Source: Liolophura sinensis (taxonomy: Eukaryota > Mollusca > Polyplacophora > Chitonida > Chitonidae). Taken from it: 64,000 nt of DNA. Below, piece after piece: positions 57,420-64,000 of the stretch. Location of the stretch: NCBI RefSeq assembly GCF_032854445.1, contig NC_088302.1, forward strand, positions 13,263,338 to 13,327,337, given 5' to 3'. The translations under genes were made by a program, and so were the position numbers. A model generated the notes under the pieces. It saw only the letters and a list, made by a program, of their open reading frames with translations. It had not been told where the DNA came from and ran no database searches. Positions within the stretch are counted from its first letter, which is position 1. Every line of letters begins with the position of its first letter.

Positions 57420-57540
57420 AGTGGAACTCTTGTATTCTTCATCTCCGGTCTGTCAGCAACCTGTAGATGATCGAGTGTTTTTCCGCCGGGTTATTCCGGA
57501 TTCCTCTTACCATAATGCTGGCCGCCTTAAATGGAAATGC
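57420..57540 (+). mobile_element. MetaSINE-like SINE fragment inside array copy B
   Basis: GTCAGCAACCTGTAGATGAT to ACCATAATGCTGGCCGCC. It is absent from copies A, C and D at the same place, so it inserted after the array formed. Confidence 0.75.
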
Positions 57541-58522
57541 TCTTGAACCTGTACCAGGCAGTTAATGAACAAGTGGGTGGGGTGTCGTGCCAACTACACG
57601 AGTGTTGATTAATTCTTGTCAGTGCGTTATCGGAAGCCAACTGAATGGTGGATCGGGTGTTATAAACTCTCTGTCTCAGGTGATACATCGTCGTAATTTA
57701 AGGACCTTGATTTGCGCTGGCGTCATAAGGTGAAGCGGATGCTCATTTGTCCAGTGATATTACTTGTTTAGGAACCCACTATCGGCAAAGAATGCCTGTG
57801 CAATTTGGTGTAATTGACTTTAACAATGCAGCATCGTTTCGTTTTCACCTAGGGCTATATTATGGCAAATCTGTTAAGGTGCATGGAAATTGACTTGTAG
57901 GCTTATGTTATCTCCTCTGTCTTTGTGACTGTTTACGCTGCTTTAAGGGCAAATCAGCCCCTGTGTAAATGATGAATTGTTATTGACAAACTGTTGAGAT
58001 CTTTCCTTTTAATGAATGTTCGCAGGTGTGTTCCTTGTCAGTTGATAAATGTGTATTAACTAGAAGTATCTATAATTCAGAAAGTTAATGAACTTTATTT
58101 AAATGACGTCAATTGTCGTTCTGTGTACGTCAAGAAGTTTGTCAGACACCTTTAGTACATTGTAACTTGCAATTGTTGGCCTCTAGTTTCGGCCTGTAAT
58201 CGTATCAAGCAACGTGAGTGAAGTTAGACTGCGGTTCAACAAGGACAAGTCCTTATTTCTATAAATTATACATTCGGCTATATCTCCATTAATATTGCAC
58301 CTACAGACACCATACTTGGTTCATTAATGACACTCAATGTGGGCTATCACGTCATGCCAAAAATTCCCGATTCTAACACAGAGAGGCGCTTCTGTGAATA
58401 GCAGGCTGAACAGCAGTCTGACCCACATATCCATAAATACTGCACCTACAGACATCATACTTGGTACATTATTGACACTTAATACGGGCTATCACGAGAT
58501 GCCAATGATTCCCGATTCTGAC

Positions 58523-58696
58523 AGCAGGGGGCGCCTCTCTCAGTAGCAGTCTGAATAGCAGTCTGGCCCATGTCTCCATTAATACTACACTTACAGACAT
58601 CATACTTAATAATTAATGGCACCTAATGTACATTAATGACAGTTAATGTGGGCTATCATGTGATGTCAATAATTCCCGATTCTAACACCAGGGGGC
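58523..58696 (+). promoter_or_regulatory. CTCF-like motifs, left arm (forward)
   Basis: CAGCAGGGGGCGCC at 58522-58535 and CACCAGGGGGCA at 58685-58696; a third, degraded site is near 58381. The core CCAGGGGGCGC matches the CTCF consensus known in vertebrates and insects. Binding is unproven. Confidence 0.4.
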
Positions 58697-60227
58697 AACG
58701 AGGGATTACAGAATTTTTTTTTTTCATTGGCTATACTGGACTTAAGATAAATATTGGGTATGGAAAATTTGTTCAAGAGTGATGAAGGCTAGGAGAATTA
58801 AACCAGGAAACTCTATGTCCACTGTCAAGCCATTTAGCAATTCTGTCTCCTTCTAACTTATTTAAAAAGGTATCTATTATTTTTTATGCTATAAAAAATG
58901 TATTTTAATTGAACAGTATGTCACAGATAGATGCACCCATGTTCTAACTGGTTCTCCAACAGCCCTTTGCCATCTAAAAAAAGTTGCTGCAGAAATCTTT
59001 AACGTCCGACGTTAGGTGACGTCACTTTAAATTGCTGACCAAGGTGTAAACTCAACTGATTACTGGCCTTGACGCCTGAACTAATATACCCTAATGTGAG
59101 GTCACACTGAAATGTTTACCGAATTCTCAAGACACGAACACAACTTCAAAAGCCCTACAAGTCATTATTGTCTTACAGAAAATATTTTCTTTTATTATGA
59201 ACAGCGTTACAGATAAAATAGTATATATTTGGTTTGGCGTTAGTATTCTCAACTTCCGACTTCAATGAAGATAAACAGACTTTTTATATCAACTCTAAAC
59301 TGTACTGTCAACTAGCTTTAACGCCTTCATCAATAAGCTTTAGGATGATGTCCCACTGAAGTGTTTACAGAACTGTTGATGGATCTTTTAACCGGCGTTT
59401 ACACCTTAACCAATACAAAATGGCCAGAAATGGCTTAACGTCAAATGAATGCTAACGTCAGACTGAGTTGATAACTAGGCTGTTAACAGAACTATTTACC
59501 GGTTTAAAGACTTAACCAGTTCAAAAAGGACAACTTTTGATACAGACACACTGTTCATACTGTTCAAACAGTTAAATTGAAATTTCCGAACGGTACAATG
59601 TGGCGCCAAGAATTTTGACACCCGACACTAGGTGGCGTCAAAATAAGCAGTTAACTCTGTTAATTGATCTGTAAAACGGCATTATCGCCTTAAGCAATAC
59701 GCATACTGATCTCAGACTTCATACATAAACATCTCCTTACAAGGCCTACAAGTCATTTATTCCCTACAAAAAAAAAAAAAAAAATGAAAAAAAAGGTTAT
59801 CACCTTGACCGAAAAAAAAACATAAAAACGTAGAGATCTCCTTAATACATAAACACCTCTTTTCCAGCCCTAGAAAACGGTGTCAAACATTTTAGCGTCC
59901 GATGCCATCTGAAATCATACTAAACTGGTAAGCGAACTTTTTAACAAAATTATTTACTGGTTTCACATTCTCAACCAATCCAGAAGAGTCAAACCACTAC
60001 TTTGTTTGGAAAACACAAATTTATATAAACAAAAAATGTTACCATTGCACATAGTTGATATTAAAACTCCAATTTGCAAAACGGAAAAAAGGGCGGGAAA
60101 TGATTTGACGTCGAATGTCTGCAAACGCCAATTTATATAAAAAAAATGTTACCAAGCAGGATGTCTGTAGGTGCAGTATTAATGGAGATATGGGCAAGAC
60201 TGCTGTCTCAGACTGCTATTCACAGAG

Positions 60228-60786
60228 GCGCCCCCTGGTGTCAGAATCAGGAATTATATGCATGACCTCATAGCCCGCGTTAAGTGTCATTAATGTACCG
60301 AGTTTAATGTCTGTAGATGTAGTGATAATGGAGATATGGGCCAGGCTGCTATTCAGATTGCTATTCACAGAAGCATGATAGCGCACAGTAAGTGTCATTA
60401 TTGTACCAAGTATGATGTCTGTCAGTGCAGAATTGATGGAGATATGAGCCAGACTGCTATTCAGATTGCTATTCACAGAAGCGCCCCCTGGTGTCAGAAT
60501 CGTGTTTTTTTTTTTGGCAACACGTGATAGCCCACATTAAGTGTCATTAATGTACGCTAGTATGATGCCTGGGGGTCATTATTTATGGAGATATGGAACA
60601 GACTGCTATCCAGACTGTTATTCACAGAAGCGCCCCTGGCGTCAGAACGGAAAATCATTGGCATGACGCAATAGCTTGCATTAAGTGTCATTAATATACC
60701 AAGTATGATGTCTGCAGGCGCAGTATTTATGGAGATATGGGACAAACTGCTGTTCAAACTGCTATTCACACAAGCGCCCCCTGGAG
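60228..60786 (-). promoter_or_regulatory. CTCF-like motifs, right arm (reverse)
   Basis: GCGCCCCCTGGTG at 60228-60240 and 60481-60493, GCGCCCCTGGCG at 60630-60641, and GCGCCCCCTGGAG at 60774-60786. They point towards the left-arm sites. One unit (near 60370) has lost its site. Confidence 0.4.
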
Positions 60787-63700
60787 TCAGAATCGGGAAT
60801 CATTGGCATCAAGTGATAGCCCGCATTAAGTGTCATTAATGCACAAAGTATGATGTCTGTAGGTGCAGTATTAATGGAGATATAGCCAAATATATAATTA
60901 ATAGAAATAAGGACCCTGGTGAATAGCTAACTGCTAACCGCGAACCGCAGTCTAACTTCACTCACGTAGACTTAGACGGGCTGGTTGGTAAAATTTGATA
61001 ACCAAATTAGTATGTACGTTTGTTTCCTAAATGCTTTCATGGTTCAGAATGCACATAACGACTTTACAAGGTATATTTGTAATTGGAAACACCACTGGGC
61101 TCATTATTGGCTCTATACGTAAGTCCCACATACCTCACTACAGTAAAGGATGAATGATTCTACAAGATCCAACCGTCATGGACACCTTATACAATGCGCT
61201 CGTCTGACCATGAAACGGAGTCATTGAGGGCAAAATAGGTTTGATTCCTCTCGTACTTCGTTCATTGTAAAACCGTCCTGAACCTTGAATGGAGAATACT
61301 CTTGAACCGGTAACAGGAAATTAATAAACGAGAGGGCAAAGTGGCGTGTCAGATACACGACAGTTGATTAGTGCTTGTCAAAGTGTTATCGGGAGAAGTC
61401 TGAATGGCGGATTGGGTGTTTATAGCGTCTCCCTCCATTAATATATAGCCATCTTGAAAGGGTCATGATTTGCTCTGGCGTCATAAGGTGAAGCGGATCC
61501 TCATTTGCCAGTCGATATGCTACTTGTTTAGGAGCTCAGTATCGGTCAAGAAGCTGTGTGCAATTGATTGTAATTGATTTTATCGCGATGTATCATGGCT
61601 TTATTGTTCACCTATAATGGCCAAACCTGTAAGGTAGGAATTGGATTGTAGTCATACGCCATCTCGTCTCGTCTCCATCACAGTTTAGAAAGCTTTAAGG
61701 GCAAATCAGCTCCTGGGTAAATGATGAATTGTTTTTGGCAAACTATCATCTTTCTTTTATGGTAACTGGTTATTACAGTTGTAGCAAGAAGTATCAATAG
61801 TTCACGAAGATAATGATTTTGGATCTTAGATTAATGACTTCAGAAAGCTCTGAGCGATTTATAATTGTTGGACTTTCCAAGTTTATATAACTGTACACGA
61901 TATATGCACAGTTTTTGGAAGCCAAACAGTCGAAATCAGCAAAGAAATATGAATGTAATTACCTGGCCCTCAATGGTATGGGGTAGTTTTTAATACGGCA
62001 TGGAGCAGTATGCTTTGAAATATATATGACGTCAAATCTTGTTCAAGAGGCTTATCCGACATTAAGTATAGGTTTGTAAGTTGCTGTGGTTTGCTTCGTG
62101 TTCACAGATCATTCACAAATCTAATGGACCGGTCACCATAAAGCAATATATGGCTCCCAGATGCACGACGTCCAGACACCTGTTCTAATGATAAAGTTAC
62201 TCACCAAGCCACAAAGCGTTTTGGGACATTTGGCGTCACAAAGAGATGGACCATATGTATACAATGTGAGGAGCATTACTTACTGCTTTCAACCTGCTTT
62301 CCCAGTTCAGAAAGTCAGGTGTGGCTGTGTTGTAAATTCCGGTTATAGTTTTCTCCCTAACAATAAACCTTGTTTTTATGCAGCGCCGGGCATTCTATGG
62401 GTTAAGGCTGAAATGAAATTTGCACCCGGCACCCTGTCTCTTTTCGCTCGTAGTACTCTGTCCGCTATGGTATAAGTGAAATGCCGCACGACCGTAAAGG
62501 TAACGGGAACGGGCTAACTTATATTATTATACTTACAAGCTGTTTTTAACTTTTAACTGTTTTTAATGTCTGAAGCTGACCGTTCAAATGCGGAATATCG
62601 TACTTTTCATGAGGATGTGACCTCTGACTTGAGGTGGTACCATGCAGAGGGTAACCGTCTCAACGACGTCAAATGCGATCGCTTTACAGAATACACATAA
62701 CGGCTGTGCAGATTCTGTTTGCAATTGATTAGACCACAGAGCTCATTACTGGTTATACGTAGGGTCTATATATCTCATTACATTAAAGGATGAAAGGTTC
62801 TAGAAGATCCAACCGCCATGCAAACCTAATGCAATACTCTCTCCTGGCTATGAAACGTGGAACCTTTGAGGACAGAAGAGATTTTATTCCTCTCACATTT
62901 CATTCGTTGTAAAGTCGTCCTGAGCCTTGGATGGAGAACTCTTTTGAATATAGACCCGGAGGTTAATAAACGAGATGGCAGAATAGCGGATCGGGTATTT
63001 TACGGCGTCTCTCTCAGTTACCGCCATAGTGTAAGAGCCGTGATTTGCTCTGCCTTCATAAGGTCAAGCGAATCTTCATTTGTTCATCGATATTACTAAC
63101 TTAGGAACCCAATATCGGCGTAGGATTTCTGCGCAGTTTGGTGTAATTGATTTTAACACAATGAATCACCGTTTCGTTTTTCATTTAGGCCTATATGATG
63201 GACTATCATTGACAAACTGTTGTCTCTTTTAATGAATGGTTCACAGATGTGTTTCTTGTCATTTGACAAGTGTCTTGTAACTAGCTAGAAATATCTATAA
63301 TTCAGAAAGTTAATGACTTTGGGATATTGGCTTAATTACTTCAGTAAACTCCCAGTGATTCATAACTTTTGAAGTTGATCTAGTAAAGGGCGTATATGCA
63401 GCTTGTAAGGAAATGAATGATTGGGAACCGACAAAGAAATGTGAATGTAATTAGCTTGCCCTTAGTAATACAGGGCATTCTTCTGTGTGGAACACAATCT
63501 CTTGAATCACATGACGTCAAGTTTCGTTCTGTTTACATCAATAGGTTTGTCAGACACCTATATGGTACACAGTGCAGGTTGGGGTGGTTTGCCGAGTACT
63601 CTACCTAGTTTCGGTCATTCACAAATCTAAGGGATCTATCATTAGCGCACAGCTGCCGTAACCTGTTCTAAGTCTTTAGCACCAGATCCAACTTTTAAGT

Positions 63701-64000
63701 CTTTAATTTTGTTTTCAGTCCAAAAATGTCTGTGTAACAATATGCATTAAATATGAACTAAACCAGCTGGGCCTTGAACAAATGCATTGGCGGCTGGGTT
63801 TCGCTAAAATCTTAAATACATATTTATGACTTAATACCGATATTGTCTAATACGCTTTTGAACTGCCGGGCCTGTAAGACAATGGATGGATACCGCCACC
63901 TTCTCATGATAAATTTCACTCCACATAGCAAATGTGGTGCCACGGAGAGATTGCAAGTATGTAACAAATATGAGTATTTCCGTTGACCTACTTTCAACGA

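Larger units (their letters stand above)
58211..60967. mobile_element. Foldback-type element, 2.76 kb, arms of about 146-bp repeats
   Basis: Both ends are the same 26-bp sequence in inverse orientation (ACGTGAGTGAAGTTAGACTG and on). Behind it come TCCTTATTTCTAT and arrays of a unit of about 146 bp: three units on the left (58270-58697) and about six on the right (60160-60890), inverted to each other. A unit holds CTCCATTAATACTGCACC, AGACATCATACTTGGTAC, GGGCTATCACGTGATGCCAA and CACCAGGGGGCGCC. The middle (58700-60150) is itself a loose array with ACTGTTTACCGGTTTA- and GACGTTAGGTGACGTCA-like motifs. No protein-coding frame and no clear target-site duplication. It splits array copy B. Confidence 0.8.
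54700..64000 (+). repeat. Diverged tandem array of 1.7-2.3 kb non-coding units
   Basis: At least four copies of one unit follow each other in the same orientation: A about 54905-57200, B from 57205 (broken at 58210 by the foldback element), C about 60968-62690, D 62690 to the window edge. A partial extra piece precedes A (54740-54850). Landmarks found in order in all or most copies: ACACATAACGGCTG, GTTAATGAACGAG, GGATCGGGTGTTATA, CTTCATTTGTCCATCGATAT, TTTCGTTTTTCACCTAGGCC, GTTTGTCAGACACCTA and CATTCACAAATC. Copies differ by roughly 15-30% and by indels. No open frame is shared, so it looks like a degenerate repeat rather than a gene family. Confidence 0.8.

Noticed and set aside
60216-60769. 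Repeating frames of 86 and 70 codons in the right arm of the foldback element
   Set aside because: They are reading-frame shadows of the 146-bp units and contain no conserved codon pattern.
62161-63608. Frames up to 104 codons in array copies C and D
   Set aside because: The matching positions in copies A and B are not open, so the unit does not encode a conserved protein.

Overview
The window is nuclear DNA of an invertebrate animal. Its genes have many short GT-AG exons, introns full of SINEs and minisatellites, and long gene-poor stretches. The commonest SINE has a tRNA-like head, a conserved GC-rich core and an (AATA)n tail, like the MetaSINE/Deu-type SINEs known from molluscs. A lophotrochozoan, most likely a mollusc, is my inference; the species cannot be read from the sequence. 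I recognised no rRNA, functional tRNA, CRISPR, retroviral, LTR or Polinton sequence.

Layout. 34-2537 (-): first three coding exons of AMACR (alpha-methylacyl-CoA racemase), running off the left edge. 3889-9353 (+): an eight-exon gene for an unrecognised 712-residue type I membrane protein with a cysteine-rich LRRNT/LRRCT-like head, a 15-residue-repeat mucin-like stalk, one membrane span and a short tail. 9.6-14.5 kb: intergenic. 14595-22532 (-): complete EIF3J. 23698-28520 (+): complete FAM221B-like gene, head to head with EIF3J. 28.5-33 kb: intergenic, with a 54-bp minisatellite. 33017-34320 (-) and 40240-42017 (-): two tandem paralogues of a 132-residue four-helix DUF1761-type membrane protein, with identical exon lengths and a shared promoter motif. 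43357-52346 (+): complete SNAPC3 (snRNA-activating complex subunit 3), head to head with the second DUF1761 gene. 52.4-64 kb: no gene; mostly a diverged tandem array of 1.7-2.3 kb units, interrupted by a 2.76-kb foldback element whose inverted arms are arrays of about 146 bp carrying CTCF-like motifs.

The genes are mostly unrelated housekeeping genes: peroxisomal/mitochondrial lipid metabolism, translation initiation and snRNA transcription, with one surface protein and one small membrane-protein pair. No pathway or operon links them. All exon models were built by hand from splice sites and reading phase. The five complete multi-exon models (including both DUF1761 copies) and the mucin-like gene sum to whole codons, and AMACR keeps phase as far as the window goes.

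The most unusual structure is a set of small local duplications that copy exon-intron junctions: SNAPC3 exon 5 donor, exon 7 donor and exon 8 acceptor, and FAM221B exon 6 acceptor. The other items most worth a second look are the mucin-like membrane protein, the foldback element, and the promoter motif shared by the DUF1761 pair.
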